Counted from the first letter of the stretch, positions 1 to 6,693 are shown. The stretch: 7,959 nt of DNA from Sedimentisphaerales bacterium (GCA_030636065.1 DAOVXR010000066.1:1-7959); one strand, 5' to 3'. Program-made: numbers and translations. The notes: generated from the sequence alone by a model not told the origin.

Positions 1-19
1 ATCCGATATACTTATCCAT
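1..19 (-). CDS. Start of an unidentified gene running off the left edge (MDKYIG...)
   Basis: Only the first six codons are inside the window (ATG at 19-17). The start is supported by a strong AAGGAG Shine-Dalgarno site six bases upstream and by an extended -10 promoter about 63 bases further up. The predicted start MDKYIG resembles the N-terminus of many IS110-type DEDD transposases, which often open with M-x-x-Y/F-I-G-[IL/F]-D, but six residues cannot establish this. Some actin-like ATPases also start with a similar '(Y/F)IG(I/F)D' strand. It lies on the same strand as the radical SAM gene, 174 bases downstream of that gene's stop codon. Its own promoter suggests that it is a separate unit. 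The existence of a start here is fairly likely; its identity is unknown. Confidence 0.55.
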
Positions 20-25
20 AGGAGT

Positions 26-31
26 CTCCTT
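26..31 (-). promoter_or_regulatory. Shine-Dalgarno site for the left-edge gene
   Basis: AAGGAG on the minus strand, six bases before ATG at 19-17. It is embedded in the odd palindrome GGAG-A-CTCC (29-21), so most of the site can pair with a copy of the reverse complement upstream at 116-108. It is also preceded by CCTTTTTT, which could form a small local hairpin with AAGG. Confidence 0.6.
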
Positions 32-81
32 AAAAAAGGGTTTTGTGGCGTAACATACGACCACGTGTTTTTGATAGGCTT

Positions 82-90
82 ATTATAACA
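82..90 (-). promoter_or_regulatory. Candidate extended -10 promoter for the left-edge gene
   Basis: The minus strand reads TGTTATAAT: a perfect TATAAT (87-82) with the TGn extension typical of sigma-70 promoters that need no strong -35 box. No good -35 hexamer is visible 17 bases upstream. Transcription would start near position 75, giving a leader of about 55 bases before the ATG at 19. The -10 lies in the loop of a small inverted repeat, GGCTT/AAGCC (94-90 and 81-77). Confidence 0.4.
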
Positions 91-128
91 AGCCAGTCTC
101 AAACCCGGGAGACTCCGGTTTCATAGTT

Positions 129-146
129 TCTCCGCGAAATCTGCGG
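129..146. repeat. Two-copy nonamer repeat with small hairpin
   Basis: The plus strand reads TCTCCGCGA then AATCTGCGG, two nonamers fitting NNTCYGYGN, the same consensus as the repeats at 2125-2142, 6911-6938 and 6955-6981. The pair also forms a hairpin, TCCGC/GCGGA, with a 7-base loop, followed on the plus strand by TTATTTT. No convincing terminator for the minus-strand radical SAM gene is visible here. Positions 20-192 otherwise hold no gene. Confidence 0.5.
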
Positions 147-155
147 ATTATTTTC

Positions 156-176
156 TCTTCTGTCTTCTGTCTTCTG
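156..176. repeat. Heptamer tandem repeat TCTTCTG x3
   Basis: Three exact copies of TCTTCTG on the plus strand. It forms the first part of a composite module continuing through ATTTCTTC-type octamers and ATTCGA into the nGTTGAA array at 201-235. The same unit recurs in four near-copies at 7054-7080. Confidence 0.8.
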
Positions 177-192
177 ATTTCTTCATTTCTTC

Positions 193-1056
193 CTATTCGA
201 CGTTGAACGTTGAATGTTGAATGTTCGACGTTCGATTTTTCTTCTTCTGAATTCTACATTCTATCTTCTCGACAATCTCTCGATATATCGGCCCGCTGTT
301 ATATGTACAGAACGGAAATATCCCGGCCGGCGTGGAATATGGAATCACACATCGTTTGACTCGCTCGACGTCGTAGTTATACCGATCCTGAAAGTGCATC
401 CCCGCAGCCATGAGAGTTTTATAGTTGGAGGTCCCCGCCTTACCGCGGCCTTTGTCCTTATTGACCATACCTTCCAGGCTGGCGATGAACTTTTTAACAT
501 CCAGCCCCGGCGGCGCCTGTCCCTGGCGGAAGGCGCTTTTGAACAGCCGAAAAATCCGCCACTTATCCAGAAAATTGATATGCCCTGCCCTCGGCGCGAA
601 TTTACGGGCCAGTCGGTTCATACCGGTGAACATTGCTTCCACGTCTATTACCTGCGGAAACGGATAGGCCTTTTTTTCAGGCGAGATGAGAAAATATGTA
701 CCGAACGCGCACTCGGTATGACAGCTTGGTTTGATTTTCGGATCGCCTGTCAGCGATTCCAGAAACTGTGATAGTGGCATTACAATCGACAGCGGATAGA
801 AATCACGTTCGGCCACGGCACCGGTCGCTTTTGCCAGGTCATGTGCCAAGTCGCCCAGTGTATATCGTTGTTGCAGTCGTTTTTCCGGCTCGATTCTGCC
901 TGTAAAGCAAACCGGCTGATAACTGATTGCGCTGACCACATCGATATTTTCAACCGCGAAATCGAAGATCGGCCCGACCTGATCGTCATTGACCGTTCTT
1001 ATGATCGTCGGTACCAGGCAAATTTTCATATTGAGTCGGCGGCAGTTTTCCATCAC
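193..1056 (-). CDS. Radical SAM protein of the COG1964/Tes family, C-terminal part (after in-frame stop)
   Basis: This is the second half of a radical SAM enzyme resembling archaeal tetraether synthase Tes (MJ0619) and its bacterial relatives proposed to make membrane-spanning lipids. It lies in the same frame as the fragment at 1069-2088 and continues it directly: after the TAA come Y-K-L-K and then V/M-M-E-N-C-R-R. The GTG at 1056 and ATG at 1053 are possible restart codons, but no proper Shine-Dalgarno site precedes them, so I read it as a gene remainder and not an independent gene. Family-like segments are LVPTIIRTVNDDQVG (residues 14-28), ENIDVV, YQPVCFTGRI, the Cys pair SCHTEC (112, 116), APPGLDVKK, AAGMHFQDRYNYDVERVKRCVIPY (Cys 236) and PFCTYNSGP (Cys 250). 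These cysteines probably bind auxiliary iron-sulfur clusters. About the last 24 residues are encoded by heptamer repeats, so the natural end was probably near residue 264. Confidence 0.8.
   Translation of the reverse strand: MMENCRRLNMKICLVPTIIRTVNDDQVGPIFDFAVENIDVVSAISYQPVCFTGRIEPEKRLQQRYTLGDLAHDLAKATGAVAERDFYPLSIVMPLSQFLESLTGDPKIKPSCHTECAFGTYFLISPEKKAYPFPQVIDVEAMFTGMNRLARKFAPRAGHINFLDKWRIFRLFKSAFRQGQAPPGLDVKKFIASLEGMVNKDKGRGKAGTSNYKTLMAAGMHFQDRYNYDVERVKRCVIPYSTPAGIFPFCTYNSGPIYREIVEKIECRIQKKKNRTSNIQHSTFNVE
201..235. repeat. Heptamer array nGTTGAA, copy 1, overlapping the end of the radical SAM gene
   Basis: Five contiguous heptads on the plus strand: CGTTGAA, CGTTGAA, TGTTGAA, TGTTCGA, CGTTCGA. 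As in copies 2 and 3, the array is preceded by ATTCGA and its last heptads drift towards the inverted form cGTTCxA, so the ends can pair. On the minus strand it is translated as the final residues (about RTSNIQHSTFNVE) of the downstream radical SAM fragment. Confidence 0.8.
245..272. repeat. Degenerate heptamer run TTCTnnn x4 inside the radical SAM gene end
   Basis: Plus strand TTCTGAA, TTCTACA, TTCTATC, TTCTCGA in perfect 7-base register. It encodes roughly residues EKIECRIQKK of the C-terminal fragment, so the unusual Lys/Arg-rich tail of that protein comes from repeat DNA rather than from conserved coding sequence. Confidence 0.6.
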
Positions 1057-1071
1057 CTTGAGTTTATATTA
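1057..1071 (-). other. In-frame TAA stop splitting the radical SAM gene
   Basis: On the minus strand the frame reads GAC ATC TGG TAA TAT AAA CTC AAG GTG ATG (R-D-I-W-stop-Y-K-L-K-V-M-E-N-C). Both sides are in the same frame and together give a 631-codon reading frame interrupted only here. Family members as I remember them have an uninterrupted RDLLD-x-KLKAIENC-like stretch, so the stop takes the place of one residue, often acidic. A single base change (for example GAA to TAA) or a sequencing error would explain it. TAA is not the codon used for selenocysteine or pyrrolysine. Confidence 0.85.
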
Positions 1072-2088
1072 CCAGATGTCGCGATTGCGAATCTTCAGAT
1101 ATATTTCCGGCCCGATCCCGTCGAACTGTAGGTATAGTGTATGCAGACCGGCGTCGCGTGCCTGGCTGGCAAAGTCGTAGTCAGCCATTTTCAGCCCGTT
1201 CGTGGCTATTTGAATATTGGAGAAGCCCATCTTTTTTGCCTGGGCGATTATATCGTGAAATCGCGGGTGTAGTGTCGGCTCACCGCCGCTGAACTGAACC
1301 GCGGTCGCCGGAGTGGGCCTCATATCTCGCAGGGCCTGCAACATCGCCGTTACTTGCTCGAAATCAGGTTCGTATATATAGCCACTGGCCTGGGCGTTGG
1401 CAAAACAGACCGGACATTTCAGATTGCATCGGTTGGTCAGATCGACATTGGCCAGACAGGGATTTGACTGATGGCGCCCGCACAATCCGCAGTCAGCCGG
1501 GCAATTTGTCTCGGCGCTGGTATGCGGATTCAGAAGCCCTTGTTGTTCTTCGAAGCTCCAGTGGGCCGCTTTGTAAAACAGTCTGACGTCTCGGTTGATA
1601 TAGTCGCGAAAATAGCCGTGTTCCGGACAGGTCTTTTCTATCATAACTGCTTTGTCTTCGACAAAGTAGCGACCTATGATCAGGGCGCAACATTCCGGAC
1701 AGAGCGTTTGTACTGTCCGCGGTAACTTGCGGGAATTAGGCTTGATAATTTGGCCTGAGTAGGTTTTTTGGGCCGAGCCTGTCCGGTCCGACTGCGGCGG
1801 CCGACACCAGATCATATCTTCATGAATTTCTTCTGACCTGCCGCATTGCGGACAATCAAAACGCAACAACACCTGTTTGTGATTTTGATCGGCCCAATCG
1901 AACTCAGCCGGAACCTGTTGTGAGCATTGTGAACAGGTAGCCTGTGTTGCAATGGGTAACTGACGATTTTGTTCGTCGAACCGTAATATGCTTTGGCGCC
2001 GCTGCCGCAACAAATTTTCCGCCATATTGTCTATAGGCTCCTGTTGGCCCGAACCTATTGATGTTGTGCGACTCGTCGAAGTTGTCAT
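1069..2088 (-). CDS. Radical SAM protein of the COG1964/Tes family, N-terminal part (ends at in-frame stop)
   Basis: N-terminal 339 residues of a Tes-like radical SAM enzyme. The S-adenosylmethionine cluster motif is C221-N-L-K-C225-P-V-C228, followed by QFSGGEPT (residues 265-272), IATNGLK and LYLQFDGI. Before it are family-type cysteines: CPEC (130, 133), TCPEHG (154), and NCPADCGLC (196, 200, 203) with C211. They fit auxiliary iron-sulfur clusters. A further N-terminal extension carries CxxC (52, 55) and CxxC (79, 82), a zinc-ribbon or rubredoxin-like pair. Known archaeal Tes joins terminal methyl carbons of lipid chains; bacterial relatives are thought to make diabolic-acid-type membrane-spanning lipids. 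The substrate here is inferred. The ATG at 2088 lacks a good Shine-Dalgarno site; Met22 (2025) is an alternative, with AGGAG 12 bases upstream. The gene starts 109 bases after the large activase-dehydratase gene on the same strand, which suggests joint function. Confidence 0.85.
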   Translation of the reverse strand: MTTSTSRTTSIGSGQQEPIDNMAENLLRQRRQSILRFDEQNRQLPIATQATCSQCSQQVPAEFDWADQNHKQVLLRFDCPQCGRSEEIHEDMIWCRPPQSDRTGSAQKTYSGQIIKPNSRKLPRTVQTLCPECCALIIGRYFVEDKAVMIEKTCPEHGYFRDYINRDVRLFYKAAHWSFEEQQGLLNPHTSAETNCPADCGLCGRHQSNPCLANVDLTNRCNLKCPVCFANAQASGYIYEPDFEQVTAMLQALRDMRPTPATAVQFSGGEPTLHPRFHDIIAQAKKMGFSNIQIATNGLKMADYDFASQARDAGLHTLYLQFDGIGPEIYLKIRNRDIW

Positions 2089-2124
2089 TCTAACAAACTA
2101 CTCTCTTCTATATTTTCTCTTCTT

Positions 2125-2142
2125 AATCCGTGCAATCCGTGG
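2125..2142. repeat. Two-copy nonamer AATCCGTG(C/G)
   Basis: Plus strand AATCCGTGC followed directly by AATCCGTGG, in the 109-base gap between the two enzyme genes. It fits the NNTCYGYGN nonamer family seen elsewhere in the window. The rest of the gap is pyrimidine-rich on the plus strand (purine-rich in the transcript). I see no clear promoter or terminator in it, so the two genes may share a transcript. Confidence 0.65.
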
Positions 2143-2197
2143 TTAAATTTCTGTATTTTCTTCTCTTTTCTCACCACTCTTTTAACTCTTATCCTTC

Positions 2198-5100
2198 TCA
2201 CCCCCCACAACTCACAACTTTCTTCTCTGCGGTTTCGGTTCTGTTCCGGTCGAAGTTAAGAACCTGGTGCATAAACGCTTCTAACCGCGTCGGCAGTGTC
2301 GGGTCCTGCTGACCGTCGTAGCTGATACTGATAATCGGCAGACCGTGGCAGTCCTTAGTCATCTGTCGGCTTACGGCACTGACTATAGTCGTGGGCATAC
2401 AGGTGAACGGCCCAACGCTAACGGCCCCGGCGGCCCCATGGTGATACATCTCCACCATTTTACCGGCACTGAGTACAGCCTCACCCTCAAAGGACTCATG
2501 AATATAAGGCTCGGACATTTTTATCACGTCCCGAATATCACCTTCGGCCAACGGTCCGAACTTCCGTTCCAGGGGTGCAGCCAGTCTATGTTCGATTTTA
2601 TGTTGTAAATGATTCTTAATCAGGTTCTGCACAAACAGTTTGGGGTCGCCCCATCGTCGTGCCATTAGCCGGCGTGTATGATTCGTATAGTAAAGCCATT
2701 CCACGAATCCCGCTAAGTTCACTTCGGCGCCAAGCTCTTCGAGTTGACGAACGATATTATCGTTGGCGAAGGTATGATTGCGAACATAAATTTCACCTAC
2801 CACACAGATCAACGGTTTCCGCAGGGATTTATCCTGCGGCACATTCGCCATCTCGTCGGCGCAAATTTCCATTATCCCGATCAATTCCTTTTCGCTCATC
2901 CCCGCGTCGATAGCACCGACAATCCGCTTCAGACATTTCTGATAGGCATCGTCCGCTTGGTGCGGTTCCCGCTCGTATGGCCTGACCTTCAACAGCACCT
3001 TGGCCATCAGATCGATCATAGCGATACCGTTATATGCCAATCGCGTTGGGTCTTTTTTGAATCGCCGAAAGGCGTCGTAGAAACTACTGTCCTGGTTAGG
3101 CGAGACTACAGGCACTGAATTGCAATAGCCGGACTGTTTGAGTACCAGTCGTTGCAGACAATTATACTGCCCGAACCGACAAGGCCCACTACTGCCCGGC
3201 ATAAAAAACGCTGCCTTATCCGGATCGAAATCAGGCTCGTTAATCTTTTGGAGCATATCACCAATAGTGATAATGCAGGGCAGACATTCCTTGCCGGACG
3301 TGAATTTACGACCCCATCGGAGCGTTTCTTCATCACCGAGTGGGATGACCTGAGAATCCTGCCCGCAATGTCGAAAAGCCGCCGCCATCGCATAGGAACA
3401 ATCGCCCATATATGGAATGTAGAGCGTCCTTCCCGAACAATCGCCCCATGCCTGCCGCCAGGGACTACTCGGCGACTGAACGGAAGACGCTTCGCTTAAT
3501 GTTACGGGTTTCCGCCGTTGTTCGACAGCCTTAAGGCTCTCGTGAAAGGCTTCTAATCTGGTTACCACGCCGGCATCGGCGCTGTGTTCGTCGATTTCGA
3601 GTACCAGCGCCGGCTTGCGGGACTCACTGCCGTCGGCACTTGTTGCGATCATCAATTCTTTGAAAAACGTAATGATAAAACTGTCCGGCCCGCAACTGAA
3701 ATTACTCAGATAAACCGCGTTCAGTCGCGGATCGTCACGGATTATATGGGCCGCGCGGAAAATACGCTGACCGTATTTCCAGTACATTTCTTTTTGCAGT
3801 TCAGGCTCGGTTACGTTCGCCTCGGCAAGATCCAGAAAGTCCATCGGGATCGCCAGCACGTCCATCTTGCGCAGCTTACGCGGCAGATCAAGACTAATAC
3901 CGGGATCACAGCCGTTATATGGCCGAGAAACAATCACGCATGCCTTTTGTTCGGGCTTCAGTTCGGACATAATTTCTTTGCCGCGATCGACACAGGCCTG
4001 CTCGAACGATTTTTGTGCCTCCATCGCCACATCGAGCGCGCGGTTGATCTGAGCCTTGGCCACATCCAACTTTTCCGTCAACGGCCGTAACGTCTTGCGC
4101 AGCATCTTCAGACCGTCCTGAAAACGCACCGGCAGGTCGATCAGATGATTTTTCACGCCGGTCAAATCGATCCCTTTGGCTTTGAGCGCCGCCTTGACCT
4201 GGTAGGGAATCGTCTGCACATATGGACAAAGCTGATTATGCACATTTTCAGAATAATCCCCTTGCATGGAAACGACACTCGGCAGCCAGATATAATCGAC
4301 CTGTTTTTCCACTAATGCCAACACATGCCCATGCGCCACTTTCACCGGGAAGCACGTCTCTGATAGTACCGATTCGACTCCTTTTTGTATTGTGGGTTTG
4401 GCGCTGCGACCGGAGAGCACAACCTCGAAACCAAGCTCATCTAAGAATGTGCCCCACAACGGCAAAAACTGGTAATTGCTCAGGCATAAGGGAATACCGA
4501 TAGTACCTTTGAATTTCCGGCCCTTTTTCCGGCCCACACCTTCATTGTCTAACCGGGCAAAGCTTTCCAGCATTTGCTGTCGTCGTCGGAACAGATCGGG
4601 CAGATGATCCGTTTTTACCTGCTCTTTTTTGACATTATAGCGATCACAGCGCGAGCCGTAATAAAGCGGATCGCGACCTTTTATGATAACTTCTTTTATC
4701 TCACAATTATTAGCGCAGTGCGTACATTCGAAGGTTTTAATCTCGTATTCTAATTGCGACAGGTCAAAACCTCTGAACGTACTTTTGGATTGCCCGTCCG
4801 ATTGTTCCATGTACCGCCTGGCCAGTTCTGCCGCACCAAGCGCGCCGGTTACTTCATGATGGTCCGGCACCACGATATTTTTGCCGGTTACCGCCTCGAA
4901 CGCTGAGACGACCGCCCGGTTGAACGCCGTACCTCCCTGAAAGAATACCCGCTGTCCGATTTTGCGGTGTCCCACCACGCGATTAAGGTAATTGGTTACG
5001 ATTGAATATGATAAACCTGCTACCAGGTCGTGCCGTTCGGCGCCCTGCTGCTGGTAACTGAGCAGGTCCGACTCCATAAACACGGTGCATCGCTCGCCTA

Positions 5101-6649
5101 ACCGGATTGGCGCCTTGCTGGCAAATGCTTCGTTAGCGAATTGTTCTTTGATACTCATGCCTAACCGCTCGGCCTGCTCTTCGAGAAAACTTCCTGTCCC
5201 TGCCGCGCAGGCATGATTCATCTCGAAATCGACCACTACCCCATCTTCAAGCGAAATGAATTTACTGTCCTGCCCCCCTATCTCGAAGATGGTATCGACG
5301 CTCGGATCGACGATAGCCGCTCCCGTTGCCTGGGCAGTTATTTCGTTAATGACAAGGTCCGCGCCCACGAAATCACCGGTCAGATAACGGCCCGACCCTG
5401 TTGACGCCGCGCCGTTTATCTCGACAACATCTTTAACCTCTTTGCCGACAATTTCCAGTCCTTTCCGAACAGCTTCTAATGGCCGGCTCGCTGTCATCAG
5501 ATACACTTTGCTCAGTACTCGTTTTTGCTCGTCCATCACCACGATATTGGTACTTATCGAACCTACATCGACGCCGAGAAACGCTTTTATTTTTTTACCG
5601 TCGGCCCGGGCCTGTTCCAGAATTTCGTTATGGACTTTGCTTTCCGGAGTTGGCTGGCTCGGTTTAGCGAGTAATTTCAACCGATGGCCTACGACCTGGT
5701 TTTGTTTGATATAGTCATCCAGACAGGCCAATACCACCCGTGGCTCCTGTGCGCTGCCTTTGCCTGCCCCCTGCCGTAATTGGGACAGAACCGCCCCGAT
5801 CGCGCCTGTTACCGCGTGTTCATCTGGAACAACGAGTCCGCCTGATCCGAGTTCAAAGACATCTTCTAAGGCACGCACCACCCCTGCGTTGCTTGCTACA
5901 CCGCCGCAGAACGCGATTGGCTTAGTCATCTTTTTGCCCTGACAGAGACTGCTTTTCAGATTACGCGCCAGCCCTAAGCACAACCCCGCCACAATATCAT
6001 GTACTGGTGTCGCCTGTTGTTGGAGATGGATCATATCGCTTTTGGCGAAAACACTACAGCGCCCGGCCACTCGTGGCGGTATTTCGCTTCGCAGCGCCAG
6101 TTGAGCGAACTCATCTTCGATTTCCACTCCGAGCCTTGTCGCCTGCTGATCGAGGAAGCTTCCCGTCCCGGCCGCGCAGTTGGTATTCATTGTAAAGTCA
6201 GCCATATCGCCGCCGGTAACAGCCGCTTCGGAATCACCGAGAAAAATAATCTTACTGTCTTGTCCGCCCATTTCGATCAGTGTCCGAACTTCCGGTCGCA
6301 GAAAATTGATAGCTGCGCTTTGGCATATTAATTCGTTGACAAAATCGATGTTCAGTAGTTTGCAAAGACTGCGTCCGGCGCTGCCCGTCCCGACCATCGT
6401 TGCGATTCGGTCCGGCGGCACAAGTTGAAACAGTTCCGCCAACATTGTTCGCGCCGTCTCCATTGGCCGCCCGTGCGTCCGCTGATAGCGAAGGTAGCGT
6501 GTTCGCCTGGCCTCGTCTAATATTGCCAGCTTACAGCTCACCGAGCCGATATCGATTCCGAGGTGCAATGGCCCGCTATCGGAAAAATCGCTTTCGAGCC
6601 GCCCGGCACGACCTGCCTCACCGATCTTTTTACCATTTATTCGCGTCAT
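2198..6649 (-). CDS. Large acyl-CoA dehydratase activase / HgdB-like fusion protein (PlsA/Ger-type architecture)
   Basis: A 1483-residue cytosolic iron-sulfur protein. Residues 29-290 and 357-610 are two BadF/BadG/BcrA/BcrD ATPase modules, each with GxDxGSxS (31-36; 359-364), GGQDSK (128-133; 458-463), CAAGTG (158; 481) and a second cluster cysteine in GRC/ERC-x-VF-x-x-SD (198; 521). In HgdC-type activases this cysteine pair binds the [4Fe-4S] cluster between two subunits; here both modules keep it. A Cys motif (642, 645, 649, 668) leads into a DUF2229 region (about 715-935; Cys 722, 766, 808, 914). The 2-hydroxyacyl-CoA dehydratase/double-cubane-like C-terminus has Cys 986, 1084, GKECLPC (1122, 1125), GPCRFGQ (1157) and FTCMP (1417). 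Activases use ATP to drive low-potential electrons onto the partner cluster. The same architecture occurs in clostridial PlsA (ester-to-vinyl-ether lipids) and bacterial Ger (glycerol ester reductase), but also in uncharacterised relatives. The adjacent Tes-like radical SAM gene favours a lipid role. The start is supported by AAGGAG five bases upstream. Confidence 0.9.
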   Translation of the reverse strand: MTRINGKKIGEAGRAGRLESDFSDSGPLHLGIDIGSVSCKLAILDEARRTRYLRYQRTHGRPMETARTMLAELFQLVPPDRIATMVGTGSAGRSLCKLLNIDFVNELICQSAAINFLRPEVRTLIEMGGQDSKIIFLGDSEAAVTGGDMADFTMNTNCAAGTGSFLDQQATRLGVEIEDEFAQLALRSEIPPRVAGRCSVFAKSDMIHLQQQATPVHDIVAGLCLGLARNLKSSLCQGKKMTKPIAFCGGVASNAGVVRALEDVFELGSGGLVVPDEHAVTGAIGAVLSQLRQGAGKGSAQEPRVVLACLDDYIKQNQVVGHRLKLLAKPSQPTPESKVHNEILEQARADGKKIKAFLGVDVGSISTNIVVMDEQKRVLSKVYLMTASRPLEAVRKGLEIVGKEVKDVVEINGAASTGSGRYLTGDFVGADLVINEITAQATGAAIVDPSVDTIFEIGGQDSKFISLEDGVVVDFEMNHACAAGTGSFLEEQAERLGMSIKEQFANEAFASKAPIRLGERCTVFMESDLLSYQQQGAERHDLVAGLSYSIVTNYLNRVVGHRKIGQRVFFQGGTAFNRAVVSAFEAVTGKNIVVPDHHEVTGALGAAELARRYMEQSDGQSKSTFRGFDLSQLEYEIKTFECTHCANNCEIKEVIIKGRDPLYYGSRCDRYNVKKEQVKTDHLPDLFRRRQQMLESFARLDNEGVGRKKGRKFKGTIGIPLCLSNYQFLPLWGTFLDELGFEVVLSGRSAKPTIQKGVESVLSETCFPVKVAHGHVLALVEKQVDYIWLPSVVSMQGDYSENVHNQLCPYVQTIPYQVKAALKAKGIDLTGVKNHLIDLPVRFQDGLKMLRKTLRPLTEKLDVAKAQINRALDVAMEAQKSFEQACVDRGKEIMSELKPEQKACVIVSRPYNGCDPGISLDLPRKLRKMDVLAIPMDFLDLAEANVTEPELQKEMYWKYGQRIFRAAHIIRDDPRLNAVYLSNFSCGPDSFIITFFKELMIATSADGSESRKPALVLEIDEHSADAGVVTRLEAFHESLKAVEQRRKPVTLSEASSVQSPSSPWRQAWGDCSGRTLYIPYMGDCSYAMAAAFRHCGQDSQVIPLGDEETLRWGRKFTSGKECLPCIITIGDMLQKINEPDFDPDKAAFFMPGSSGPCRFGQYNCLQRLVLKQSGYCNSVPVVSPNQDSSFYDAFRRFKKDPTRLAYNGIAMIDLMAKVLLKVRPYEREPHQADDAYQKCLKRIVGAIDAGMSEKELIGIMEICADEMANVPQDKSLRKPLICVVGEIYVRNHTFANDNIVRQLEELGAEVNLAGFVEWLYYTNHTRRLMARRWGDPKLFVQNLIKNHLQHKIEHRLAAPLERKFGPLAEGDIRDVIKMSEPYIHESFEGEAVLSAGKMVEMYHHGAAGAVSVGPFTCMPTTIVSAVSRQMTKDCHGLPIISISYDGQQDPTLPTRLEAFMHQVLNFDRNRTETAEKKVVSCGG
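2206..2219. repeat. Heptamer CACAACT x2 at the 3' end of the large gene
   Basis: Two exact CACAACT heptads on the plus strand. On the minus strand they encode part of the terminal residues KVVSCGG of the large activase-dehydratase protein. A nonamer-like TCTCTGCGG follows at 2223-2231. The tail of this gene, like that of the radical SAM gene, therefore runs into repeat DNA before reaching a stop codon. Confidence 0.5.
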
Positions 6650-6654
6650 ATCTA

Positions 6655-6660
6655 CTCCTT
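6655..6660 (-). promoter_or_regulatory. Shine-Dalgarno site of the large activase-dehydratase gene
   Basis: AAGGAG on the minus strand, five bases (TAGAT) before the ATG at 6649. It fixes the start of the protein 30 residues before the first ATPase motif. Confidence 0.8.
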
Positions 6661-6693
6661 ATCCCTTCTGTCTTCAACATTTCTTTGATTCGA

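Larger units (their letters stand above)
21..116 (-). promoter_or_regulatory. Long-range complementary pair able to mask the ribosome binding site
   Basis: On the minus strand GGAGTCTCC (116-108) is a perfect 9-base complement of GGAGACTCC (29-21), which contains most of the Shine-Dalgarno sequence of the left-edge gene. The upstream copy has competing partners: it sits in the loop region of a hairpin AAACCGG...CC-g-GGTTT (122-101), and its AGTCTC can pair with GAGACT just downstream (100-95). The upstream copy lies before the predicted transcription start near 75, so only read-through transcripts would contain both halves. The pairing is seen in the sequence; the regulatory role is inferred. 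Confidence 0.35.

Noticed and set aside
101..122. AAACCcGG/CCGGTTT hairpin as terminator of the radical SAM gene
   Set aside because: No U-run follows it on the minus strand, so a rho-independent terminator is not supported.
1057..1071. Frameshift as the cause of the split radical SAM gene
   Set aside because: The two segments are in the same frame; only a stop codon separates them.
1069..1071. Selenocysteine or pyrrolysine recoding
   Set aside because: These use TGA and TAG; the codon here is TAA. The other complete genes end in TGA and the C-terminal fragment in TAG, so there is no sign of a variant code that frees TAA.
214..1131. Several plus-strand open frames opposite the radical SAM gene
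   Set aside because: They are antisense to a gene with clear family motifs, show no recognisable domains and have no ribosome binding sites; treated as shadows.
2345..6428. Many plus-strand open frames opposite the 1483-residue gene, the longest 168 codons
   Set aside because: The minus-strand frame has two complete ATPase modules and conserved cysteine motifs throughout; the opposite frames are low-complexity shadows of it.
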